Shown piece by piece: positions 32,040-39,247 of a stretch of DNA of 41,849 bases. Origin of the DNA: Bacteroidales bacterium (GTDB lineage: Bacteria; Bacteroidota; Bacteroidia; Bacteroidales; UBA7960); NCBI GenBank assembly GCA_007123065.1, contig SKSI01000081.1, positions 1-41,849 on the forward strand. Direction: 5' to 3'. Every line of letters begins with the position of its first letter. Position 1 is the stretch's first letter. Made by a program: the position numbers and the translations under genes. A model generated the notes under the pieces. The model was not told the DNA's origin. It searched no databases and worked only from the letters and a program-made list of their open reading frames with translations.

Positions 32040-34088
32040 TCATATGCTTGCGGCATCTACAAGTATCATAATGGACCTCGACGGTACATTCGTCATGGCT
32101 TCATGTATTTCTGAATAGCCCGGTGTGTTCACACCCAGTTCATTGACCTCATGCTTAGTGGCCACAACGCGCCATTTACCGTCAGGGAGGGTTATTTCCG
32201 TTTCCTGGGGACTTGCATTGTAGTATACCAGAATGTCTTCCCATACATCTCCGTTGGCATGATCACTGATGTGAAAGCCGACAAGCAGCTCATTGCCTGT
32301 TGGCAGGAAACGAAGATGCTCCCGGATCATTTCAGTGGTTGGCATCCGGAAGGCAGGATGGTTTTTGCGCAGTGCGATCATATCGCGGTAGAATTCAAAA
32401 ACATCATAATAATCAGCTTTGTTTGTCCAAACGAGCTGGTTGATGGAGTCGGGGAGGTTGTACGAATTGTGTTCACCAAACTTTGTACGCACAATCTCTT
32501 CCCCGGCATGAAGGAACGCAACCCCTTGTGAGGTCAGGACGATCGCATTGGCCAGTTTCTGGATATCCAGCTTGTCTTGCTTGCTGCAGTCCGGACAGGT
32601 ATAAACGATTTTGTCCCAGAGGCATGGATTGTCGTGACAAGTAACATAAGTAATGGTTTTTAATGGGTTGTCGGCATAAGGGGCATCAGAGTAATTAACC
32701 TCTTCATAATTGATTTGCGGGTGTTTTGTTGAGGCTACTACGCCAAATTTGATACTTTCTTTTAATCCTTTTCTTCCTGTCATAAAACCCGGATCTTCAT
32801 TATGCATCCAGTGGCCTCTGATGCCATCGCGGATGTCATCGCTGAAAACGGCAATACGGTCGAGTTGTGCTGCATGGGCTTTAACAGCACGTTTTTCGGG
32901 TGGCAATGGGGTTTCGGATGCAGTCCATCCTTCGCCATATAAGAAGATGTCCGGATTGATCTTGTCCATTTCCTCCCGGATAAGATTCATTGTTTCAATG
33001 TCGTGCAATCCCATCAGGTCGAAGCGGAAACCGTCAATACGGTATTCCTCTGCCCAGTATTTAAGTGATTCTATCATGAATTGACGCATCATGGCTCGCT
33101 CGGATGCTGTTTCATTGCCGCAGGCAGCGCCATCGGAATAAGTGCCGTCTGGGTTCATCCGGAAGAAATATCCGGGAGCAAGTTGTTCAAAGGGTGAGCC
33201 TCCGGCATCATACATGTGGTTATAAACGACATCCATAATTACCCGTATCCCATTTTGATGGAGTGCCTGTACCATTTTTTTAAACTCGCGGATGCGGACG
33301 CGTCCGTCAAATGGATCGGTAGCGTATGACCCCTGGGGCGCATTGTAGTTTTTGGGATCATATCCCCAGTTGAATTGTGGTTCGTCTAATCGTGTTTCGT
33401 CGATCGTGTAGAAATCATAAACTGGCAGCAGGTGTACGTGCGTTATGCCGAGCTCTTTGAGGTGATCAATACCGGTTGGAAGACCTTCCGGGCTTTTTGT
33501 TCCGGTTTCCGTAAACGCGAGATATTTTCCCCGGTTTTTGATTCCGGAGCTGGGATGTATTGAGAAATCGCGTACATGTATTTCCCATATTACCAGATCA
33601 GCGTGGCTTTGCAGGGGTGGACGTATATCTTCTTTCCAGCCATCGGGATTGGTTTTTTCAAAATCTACGATCATACCCCGGTTTCCATTAACGCCAACAG
33701 CACGTGCCTGAGGGTCGGGTACCTCTTTGCTCCAAACATCATCGATCAATGCCTGAAATGTATAGTAGACGTTCTCCCAGTCTCCTTCGAGCCGAAGAAC
33801 CCAGGTTCCATCCACGTCCTTTTGCATTGGCAGGCTATTGAGCTGCTCGCCCTCATGCCCCTGGTCATACATATGGAATAATACTTCTGTGGCTGGTGGA
33901 GACCATATCCGGATAAGGGTTTCTTCGGGGGTATAATGCACGCCGAGATCATTTCCTGAATAAACGGGATATGTTTTCCAGATTTCATGGGGTTTGGGAT
34001 CCCCTTTGCAACCAGACATCATCATCAATATAACAATAAATATTGAACCAATAATTGATTTTCTTGAATACATTGCAATGTTTTTCAT
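32040..34088 (-). CDS. Type I pullulanase (surface or periplasmic lipoprotein)
   Basis: A 682-residue glycoside hydrolase of GH13. Residues 1-27 form a lipoprotein signal ('GSIFIVILMMMSGC', lipidated C27). A CBM48-like domain follows (about 45-150, 'YTPEETLIRIWSPPATEVLFHMY'). The catalytic barrel has 'ITHVHLLPVYDF', 'FNWGYDPKNYNAPQGSYA' (the type I pullulanase signature), 'VIMDVVYNHM', nucleophile Asp in 'GFRFDLMGLHD', acid/base Glu in 'FLYGEGW', and 'VTCHDNPCLWD'. It would hydrolyse alpha-1,6 branches of pullulan, starch or glycogen. It is the last gene of the LytTR/Cache/CAP block. No SusCD-type genes are adjacent, so it is not part of a visible polysaccharide-utilisation locus. Confidence 0.9.
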   Translation of the reverse strand: MKNIAMYSRKSIIGSIFIVILMMMSGCKGDPKPHEIWKTYPVYSGNDLGVHYTPEETLIRIWSPPATEVLFHMYDQGHEGEQLNSLPMQKDVDGTWVLRLEGDWENVYYTFQALIDDVWSKEVPDPQARAVGVNGNRGMIVDFEKTNPDGWKEDIRPPLQSHADLVIWEIHVRDFSIHPSSGIKNRGKYLAFTETGTKSPEGLPTGIDHLKELGITHVHLLPVYDFYTIDETRLDEPQFNWGYDPKNYNAPQGSYATDPFDGRVRIREFKKMVQALHQNGIRVIMDVVYNHMYDAGGSPFEQLAPGYFFRMNPDGTYSDGAACGNETASERAMMRQFMIESLKYWAEEYRIDGFRFDLMGLHDIETMNLIREEMDKINPDIFLYGEGWTASETPLPPEKRAVKAHAAQLDRIAVFSDDIRDGIRGHWMHNEDPGFMTGRKGLKESIKFGVVASTKHPQINYEEVNYSDAPYADNPLKTITYVTCHDNPCLWDKIVYTCPDCSKQDKLDIQKLANAIVLTSQGVAFLHAGEEIVRTKFGEHNSYNLPDSINQLVWTNKADYYDVFEFYRDMIALRKNHPAFRMPTTEMIREHLRFLPTGNELLVGFHISDHANGDVWEDILVYYNASPQETEITLPDGKWRVVATKHEVNELGVNTPGYSEIHEAMTNVPSRSIMILVDAASI

Positions 34089-34106
34089 AGGTTATCTTGT
34101 TTGTAA

Positions 34107-34114
34107 CAAAAGTA
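34107..34114 (-). promoter_or_regulatory. -7 promoter box for the pullulanase gene
   Basis: On the minus strand it reads TACTTTTG, a full TAnnTTTG match, 18 bp upstream of the ATG at 34088. This allows a leader of only about 13 nt. The box lies just downstream of the CAP-protein gene, so the pullulanase can be transcribed independently. Confidence 0.5.
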
Positions 34115-34135
34115 GATGATTATTCAGAAATGTTA

Positions 34136-34918
34136 TCATTTTTCAGGATGTTCAGTAAAAAAATCAGCATAATTGATCACATAGCTTTTGCCAACAGGGA
34201 AGGATGGATGTCTGCCCTTTGCCAATCCTATATATCGGAACGCCGGGTTCAATATCACTTTACGATGGCTTCTGTCCATCACTTTATCATCAATTAAAAG
34301 GAAAAGCAAAGCATCATGGGCGGAAAAGTTGCCATAGGAAATATTCTCTCCTATTATGGTTTTCCAGGAACCAAACCGGCTGACCCTAATGCCTGGTCCA
34401 CCCAGACCTTCATGCCCCCTGGCTTCATTCTCGATAAGATAATTGATATATAATTCAGACGACAGCGAAAGCCCGTATGAAGGATGGAGGAGTTGCATTG
34501 GCTCGGTTCTTTTAAGTAGCCGGTAAAGTTCAGCAGCAGGCCTTGCGCCTTCCCGTGTAATCAGGATGGTTCTTAACCCGGGATAGAGGAATTCTCTGCC
34601 GCGGAAGTATGCAATGTATTCCGTTACGTAAAGCGCTGCAAATTTTTGTGGGTTATATCTTACGAGGTTATGAGCAAGGATCAGGTTCTTTTCGTCATCA
34701 TCGAGATAGTCAGCATCGGCAGCAGTATTCAACGAGTCGACGGGCCAACCGTCAGCTGATAGTCTTCGGACATACTCCTGATGGCTCAGCCCGGGAGCAC
34801 CTGCGCGCACCCTGCTCATTCCCGTTGTATCGATCTGCGATACAGGCAACAAATAGCAGGATGAGAAAAAAAAGATAAAAGGTATCAGCAGAAAAACAAA
34901 TGCAGGTATTCTTTTCAT
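34136..34918 (-). CDS. CAP (SCP/PR1) domain lipoprotein
   Basis: A 260-residue protein. 'MKRIPAFVFLLIPFIFFFSSC' is a lipoprotein signal with C21 as the lipidation site. From about residue 75, a CAP/SCP domain is visible: 'ILAHNLVRYNPQKFAALYV', 'GENISYGN' and 'VMDRSHRKVILNPAFRYIGLAKG', with the characteristic H..HR..I....F..IG pattern. In bacteria CAP proteins bind lipids, metals or small ligands, and their precise role is unknown here. An ATG seven codons further upstream (34939) exists; I choose 34918 because it gives the textbook signal peptide. It sits 47 bp after the tandem-Cache gene, so co-transcription is plausible. Confidence 0.82.
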   Translation of the reverse strand: MKRIPAFVFLLIPFIFFFSSCYLLPVSQIDTTGMSRVRAGAPGLSHQEYVRRLSADGWPVDSLNTAADADYLDDDEKNLILAHNLVRYNPQKFAALYVTEYIAYFRGREFLYPGLRTILITREGARPAAELYRLLKRTEPMQLLHPSYGLSLSSELYINYLIENEARGHEGLGGPGIRVSRFGSWKTIIGENISYGNFSAHDALLFLLIDDKVMDRSHRKVILNPAFRYIGLAKGRHPSFPVGKSYVINYADFFTEHPEK

Positions 34919-34965
34919 TTCTTCAACTGAGATCAACACAGACTGATAAACAGCTTTTAGCGCGT

Positions 34966-36564
34966 TTAGTCATAAGGTGGATAAGAGATTATGATACGCC
35001 ACTGGGCATTATGCAATTCTATGGTATCCCATATTGCCATTTTCACAACGCTTTCGTTGCTTTCCGGTTCAATATGGATGTAGTCTCCCTGTCCTGACTT
35101 GTTTTTGGCGATGCTGTCACCCAGCTGCCTGAATGTTTTCATCTCTTCATAGAGGTAGTCGAGGTAGATCATTCTCCCGGTTCCATCATATGATTTATCA
35201 AAGAGAATTCTTCCGTCGGGTTCCATCAGCCATGGTTCAAAGAATGTCCCAACAATGATAGGTGTAACCAGTTCTTCCACCATTAAATCCGGTCTGATCA
35301 GTACGCTTACAGATCCATGAAAATTTCCGCGGGAGTCAATGATGGGATACTGAAGGCTAACCGCATCGAAGCCTTCTACTGCAAGGAAGGAGTTGCTCAG
35401 CATTGGCGCTCTGTTTTTTTGCATTATGAAATAGTTTTCCTGATTGCTGATGCTCTCGCCTTGAGAAGGGTGGAATTCAGATGGTTCGGCAAAAACTATG
35501 GTTCCATATGTATCAATCAGCGCACAACTGACTACATAAGGATTGTTATCGTAGAACCTTAAAAAACTGTTTCTGACGATATGTTCAGCGGGAATACGCC
35601 CATTGAATGAATGCACCATTTCATCGAGATCGTTATCCATGGCATTTAGTTTAACATGGATCACCGACTTGATTTCTTTCAGTACTTCATAGGCTTCGGG
35701 TAAAAAATCTTCATCGATGGTTTCACCGATCATTCCGAGAACCATCCGCCAGTTGTTAAAAGGTATTTTTTGATACAGGATGTGCGTATTTCTTCCTGCA
35801 AACTTATAGGAAGTATATCCCCGATCCCCGGAAGTGATCTCTTCTACGGCCTGTACCATTGACGGACTTCCCTGGTCGGCAGGATTAAGGAAGACAAAAT
35901 CGGCACGAGGGTGTAATACGGTGCTGCCTTTTTCATCAAGAACATACCAAAGATAGTCAGGCTCAAGATTCAGTGCTTCAGATATCAATTGCTGAAAGTC
36001 ATCCAGGAAAATTGACAGGGCAACGGCTCCTGTTACTTCCCCGTTTTCGAAGGCAGGCACGGCTAACAGAACTGATTTTTTTCCTGTTGACCTACTGTAT
36101 ATCAGTGATCCGTGAATCTCTTCCCCGCTAAATAGCGGGGCAAAATAGGGTCTGTCTGACAAGTTTAGTCCGGTAAAGCCCTGATCAACATTATAGTAGT
36201 TGCCATCCGGTTGTATGTAGAGTGCTGCACCCGGTATCACTTTGCTTAATGTCAGAAGTGCAGGCCTGATTTCCGGCCAGATGCCACTTCTTGTTGCCGG
36301 GGCCGCAGCGATAAGTCTGAGCGATGTTAGAGCGTGCAGTAAATTACGTTCAATGATTGCAGAACTTGTACCGACAGCTGCCCGTGCATCAATATCAAAG
36401 TAGGGTGCATCAGGATGATCCACCAGATGCATCCGGGCAGGGGAATCAGTTTTGTGAACATCCTGTTTGGATGAACAGGCTCCTGCCATTATCAATATGA
36501 CAGTAAAAAGCATTATTTTTCCAGGCAAAAGGTGCCGGTGATGCGGGGATAGATTTTTATTCAT
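34966..36564 (-). CDS. Lipoprotein made of tandem double-Cache sensor domains, no output domain
   Basis: A 532-residue protein with a lipoprotein signal ('GKIMLFTVILIMAGAC', C30). Residues about 70-280 look like a dCache_1 sensor: helix 'IERNLLHALTSLRLIA', then 'NLSDRPYFAPLFSGEEIHGSLIYSRSTGKKSVLLAVPAF' and the distal lobe 'YLWYVLDEKGSTVLHPRADF' to 'NNWRMVLG'. Residues about 330-530 repeat the fold ('YVVSCALIDTYGTIVF', 'SISNQENYFI', 'VSLQYPIIDSRGNFHGSVSVLI', 'WLMEPDGRILFD'). No transmembrane helix, HAMP, kinase, cyclase or methyl-accepting domain follows. Cache domains normally sense small ligands outside the cell, so this would be a ligand-binding lipoprotein without its own output. A strong AGGAGG lies 9 nt before the ATG (36579-36574). 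Confidence 0.8.
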   Translation of the reverse strand: MNKNLSPHHRHLLPGKIMLFTVILIMAGACSSKQDVHKTDSPARMHLVDHPDAPYFDIDARAAVGTSSAIIERNLLHALTSLRLIAAAPATRSGIWPEIRPALLTLSKVIPGAALYIQPDGNYYNVDQGFTGLNLSDRPYFAPLFSGEEIHGSLIYSRSTGKKSVLLAVPAFENGEVTGAVALSIFLDDFQQLISEALNLEPDYLWYVLDEKGSTVLHPRADFVFLNPADQGSPSMVQAVEEITSGDRGYTSYKFAGRNTHILYQKIPFNNWRMVLGMIGETIDEDFLPEAYEVLKEIKSVIHVKLNAMDNDLDEMVHSFNGRIPAEHIVRNSFLRFYDNNPYVVSCALIDTYGTIVFAEPSEFHPSQGESISNQENYFIMQKNRAPMLSNSFLAVEGFDAVSLQYPIIDSRGNFHGSVSVLIRPDLMVEELVTPIIVGTFFEPWLMEPDGRILFDKSYDGTGRMIYLDYLYEEMKTFRQLGDSIAKNKSGQGDYIHIEPESNESVVKMAIWDTIELHNAQWRIIISYPPYD

Positions 36565-36571
36565 AATTGAA

Positions 36572-36579
36572 CTCCTCCT
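36572..36579 (-). promoter_or_regulatory. Strong Shine-Dalgarno (AGGAGGAG) before the tandem-Cache gene
   Basis: On the minus strand AGGAGGAG lies 7-9 nt upstream of the ATG at 36564. Canonical Shine-Dalgarno sequences are rare in Bacteroidetes, and most genes in this window have none. Confidence 0.7.
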
Positions 36580-36768
36580 GTTTTATTCATTAACTAACTA
36601 ACTTAGTGTATACCAGGGGGAATTATATGTTGTCGCAGACCTTATAAATACCAAAAAAGGCACAAACAACCATTTTTTCCCACTTTAAATATATGTAAAT
36701 ATTTGCGATAAGGCAAATAAGAGGGAAAAAATATAGTCCTGACTGATTAAAATAGCGCTGATAAAACC
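36580..36768. other. Spacer between the tandem-Cache gene and the downstream LytTR gene end
   Basis: AT-rich sequence containing a short TTAACTAACTAACTTA simple repeat near 36587. No TAnnTTTG box was found on the minus strand, so the Cache gene may be read from the LytTR gene's transcript. No coding potential was seen. Confidence 0.45.
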
Positions 36769-37089
36769 TTAGTTAACCATGCCAAGCATATCCAGCAGTT
36801 GTTTTTTCTTTCTTCGTGATACAGGTAATTCATGTCCACGGATCTGAATCAGCAGTTGCTTTTTTCTGATCGTAAGTTCTCTGATGCTGCGCAGGTTTAC
36901 CAGATAGGAGCGGTGAATCCTGAAAAATGGCTGATCTGTTAACAGTCTCTCGACCTGTGATAGCGGAAAATCCACAACTTCGTTTGATCCGTTTTTTAAG
37001 ACCATAATGGTGAAACCCCGAAATAGAAATGCATAATCAATATCTGTTTCTTTTGGGATGCTTTCTTTCGTTAAAGTGTTATTTTTCAT
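36769..37089 (-). CDS. Stand-alone LytTR DNA-binding protein (2nd of pair)
   Basis: A 106-residue protein made almost wholly of one LytTR domain. It contains the beta-rich core 'DYAFLFRGFTIMVLKNGSNEVVDFPLSQVERLL', the highly conserved 'FFRIHRSYLVNLRSIREL' and the C-terminal 'LPVSRRKKKQLLDML'. LytTR domains bind DNA direct repeats as dimers. There is no receiver, sensor or membrane domain attached. It follows a second LytTR gene on the same strand after 161 bp and precedes the tandem-Cache gene, suggesting autoregulation or control of that gene. Whether it acts as activator or repressor is unknown. Confidence 0.87.
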   Translation of the reverse strand: MKNNTLTKESIPKETDIDYAFLFRGFTIMVLKNGSNEVVDFPLSQVERLLTDQPFFRIHRSYLVNLRSIRELTIRKKQLLIQIRGHELPVSRRKKKQLLDMLGMVN

Positions 37090-37101
37090 TTGTTTATAAA
37101 G

Positions 37102-37133
37102 GTTTAGCTGTTTGGTTGTTTAGTCGTTTAATT
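37102..37133 (+). repeat. Degenerate GTTTNNNN octamer repeat upstream of a LytTR gene
   Basis: GTTTAGCT, GTTTGGTT, GTTTAGTC and GTTTAATT follow one another with an 8-bp period. On the minus strand these read AATTAAAC, GACTAAAC, AACCAAAC and AGCTAAAC, ending 12 bp before the ATG at 37089. This is the same leader-type motif as before the phosphohexomutase gene. Confidence 0.55.
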
Positions 37134-37186
37134 GATATGGTTTTTATGCGCGAACCCTTCGAGCTTCCAGCTTCGAGCCTAACTGG

Positions 37187-37221
37187 CAATCGACAACCGG
37201 AAATCGACAATCGAAAATCGA
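37187..37221 (+). repeat. CAATCGA heptamer array, locus 2
   Basis: CAATCGA, CAACCGG, AAATCGA, CAATCGA and AAATCGA form five 7-bp units between the two LytTR genes. They belong to the same heptamer family as the array at 18423-18457. A GAGCTTCCAGCTTCGAGCC stretch (37160-37178) precedes it. Confidence 0.75.
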
Positions 37222-37250
37222 CATGGGTGTTTTATATTGTTAGCTGGTAA

Positions 37251-37595
37251 TCATATTTTTTGATCAAGAAATTTCTTAAAGTCTTTCCTACGGCGGCGTG
37301 AAACCGGGAACTTCTCCCCATCCGGAAATACAACGAAGCGGTTATCAGTGTCACAACGCCTGATATACAACCTGTTTATGATGTAATTCCTGTGTATTCT
37401 GAAGAAGATGTGACCCGGTACCTGTCGTTCCAGTCCACCGAGCGGAGCCAGAGTCCGTTTCAGCATTTCACTGCCATTGTGTATTTCGGTGATCCCATCG
37501 TTGTGCAGGATATGCGAGATATCCTTGTAAGGGACGAGACGGATGCGTCCTTTATTTTTTATCCACAAACCACTTCTGTTTATTGAATCTTGCAT
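37251..37595 (-). CDS. Stand-alone LytTR DNA-binding protein (1st of pair)
   Basis: A 114-residue protein with a single LytTR domain: 'RIRLVPYKDISHILHNDGITEIHNG' at the start, 'FFRIHRNYIINRLYIRR' in the middle and 'KFPVSRRRRKDFKKFLDQ' at the end. It is a paralogue of the next LytTR gene, not identical to it. There is no receiver or sensor domain. The start at 37595 is the only ATG that keeps the complete domain with normal spacing. Its start codon forms the left arm of an inverted repeat (CATAGTT/AACTATG, 37593-37622). The upstream 124 bp are AT-rich, with no clear promoter box. Confidence 0.87.
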   Translation of the reverse strand: MQDSINRSGLWIKNKGRIRLVPYKDISHILHNDGITEIHNGSEMLKRTLAPLGGLERQVPGHIFFRIHRNYIINRLYIRRCDTDNRFVVFPDGEKFPVSRRRRKDFKKFLDQKI

Positions 37596-37622
37596 AGTTT
37601 AATTGTGTTTAGTTTAACTATG
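37593..37622. repeat. Inverted repeat CATAGTT/AACTATG overlapping the LytTR start codon
   Basis: Perfect 7-bp arms at 37593-37599 and 37616-37622 are separated by 16 bp. A direct repeat TAGTTTAA is also present at 37595-37602 and 37610-37617. This could be an operator. Its spacing is shorter than the usual LytTR direct-repeat spacing, so binding is speculative. Confidence 0.4.
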
Positions 37623-37719
37623 TCGCAAAAATATATTATTACAACACAAAAACAAATAAGTATGCAAAAAAATATGCTTATTGGTGAGAAAAATTGGTTA
37701 AATGGTATAAAAGCTGTTG

Positions 37720-39243
37720 CTATTTGTTAGCAAATGCTTTCAGGTTCAGGAAATCTGATTCTTTCATAACGCGCGGTATCTTTATCTGGCCGCCCTTTGA
37801 CTTATGTTGTTCAACCCAGGCGTGAAAAGTGGCAGGAGAGGTGATGCTAACGCGGACATCCTTAAGTGCTTTGGATCTGGCCATTTTATAGGCTTTGTTC
37901 ATCCCTTTCAAATGTTGGTCGAGCGCATTGGCAAAAATCCCGGGATCTGCATTCTGATCTGATCCTATAAACCAGTGGTGCAGGTATTCATTGTTTTCTC
38001 TGATGGCAGATACAGTAAACTCTGGGATTGACATTCCGAATTGTTGTTCCATCGCTTTCATTGCCTTATTCATTTGGATCACGGAAAGCTGTGATCCAAC
38101 TACATTCAGAAAGTGTTTGGTCCGGCCGGTAATGATAATTTCAGTTTTGTCTTTATCTGTGAACCGAATGGTATCGCCGATCAGGTAGCGCCATGTACCG
38201 GAAACAGTACTTATAATGATCACATAGTCTGTGTTTTCCTGAACGTCTTCAAGGGAAATCGACTTTGCTTCCTGTTTGACGCTTCCCAGTTCGTCAATAT
38301 TATCTTCAATGAATGGAACAAATTCGAAATAGATGCCATTGTTGGTTGCCAGTTTCATGGCCATTTCTTTATTCGGACGTGCCTGGTATGCAAGAAACCC
38401 TTCAGATGCCAGGTATGTATCCATAATTGTAATTGGATGCGCCAGAAGAGAATCAAAGGATTTGCGATAGGGTTCAAAAGCCACTCCGCCGGAAACAAAT
38501 GCCCTGAGGTTTGGCCATATTTCGTGTATATTTTTTGCGTTATGATAGTCAATAATGTGTTTTAGCATCAACTCATTCCAGGATGGGATGCCTGCCATGG
38601 CACCAACATCCCAGCTTTTTGCTTCTTTTGCGATTGCTTCCACCCGTTTGTCCCAGTCTGTAATTGAAGCAATGCTTTTCCCCGGACGATAGAAACGTTC
38701 AAACCAGGAAGGAATATTGGATGCAGATATGCCACTCACTTCACCCTCCATCCATTTTTTTTGTTTTTTAAGTTTTGCACTACTGCCGAGCATCATGATC
38801 TCCTTTTCAAAGAAATCAGCAGGGAAATCAAAGTTAGCAGCACTTAATATTTGAAAAATACTTGTTTTTCGGATTACTTCAAGCATCTCTTCGGATATGG
38901 GAATGCGTTTGCTGCTTTTACCTGTTGTGCCGGCGCTGAGAGCATAATAGTTGACCCTGCCAGGCCAGGTGTGATCAGACAGCCCCTCCAGACGTTGTTC
39001 CCGCCACCATTTTTTGTTCATTGCATCGTAGTCATGGTAAGGAATGGCAGCAGCAAAGGCTTTTCGGATATCTTTTTCATTTAATATCCCGTCAAAATTG
39101 TAGTATTTTCCGAATTTTGTGTTTTTTGCCTGATCAAGAAGTTGTTTTAAAATATCGTGTTGTGCTTCCACAGCAGGTTTATCCGGTAGAAGTTTCTCTG
39201 CGATCTCCAGTGTTGTTTTTATGATGTTTCCAATTACTGCCAT
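37720..39243 (-). CDS. GH3-family acyl-adenylate (auxin-responsive GH3-like) protein
   Basis: A 507-residue protein of the GH3 superfamily, best known from plant acyl-acid amido synthetases. Three ATP-binding motifs are visible: 'YYALSAGTTGKSSKRIPIS' (phosphate loop), 'TYLASEGFLAYQARP' and 'WRYLIGDTIRFT'. The C-terminal 'RTKHFLNVVGSQLSV' and 'HHWFIG' are also family-typical. Bacterial members have no assigned function; conjugation of an amino acid to an acyl acid is only an analogy. The start is taken as 39243 because the family begins 'MAVIGNIIKTTLEIAEKL'; the frame extends upstream to 39291 but would overlap rlmN. It begins 4 bp after the rlmN stop, so the two form an operon. Confidence 0.82.
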   Translation of the reverse strand: MAVIGNIIKTTLEIAEKLLPDKPAVEAQHDILKQLLDQAKNTKFGKYYNFDGILNEKDIRKAFAAAIPYHDYDAMNKKWWREQRLEGLSDHTWPGRVNYYALSAGTTGKSSKRIPISEEMLEVIRKTSIFQILSAANFDFPADFFEKEIMMLGSSAKLKKQKKWMEGEVSGISASNIPSWFERFYRPGKSIASITDWDKRVEAIAKEAKSWDVGAMAGIPSWNELMLKHIIDYHNAKNIHEIWPNLRAFVSGGVAFEPYRKSFDSLLAHPITIMDTYLASEGFLAYQARPNKEMAMKLATNNGIYFEFVPFIEDNIDELGSVKQEAKSISLEDVQENTDYVIIISTVSGTWRYLIGDTIRFTDKDKTEIIITGRTKHFLNVVGSQLSVIQMNKAMKAMEQQFGMSIPEFTVSAIRENNEYLHHWFIGSDQNADPGIFANALDQHLKGMNKAYKMARSKALKDVRVSITSPATFHAWVEQHKSKGGQIKIPRVMKESDFLNLKAFANK

Positions 39244-39247
39244 AAAG

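Noticed and set aside
32040..37595. A polysaccharide-utilisation locus around the pullulanase
   Set aside because: No SusC/SusD-like genes, other glycoside hydrolases or hybrid two-component regulators are adjacent; the LytTR genes are not the usual regulators of such loci.
37655..37682. AATAAG/CTTATT hairpin as terminator of the GH3-like gene
   Set aside because: On the transcribed (minus) strand the inner pairs become A-C mismatches, the stem is AT-only and the T-tract is interrupted; too weak to list.
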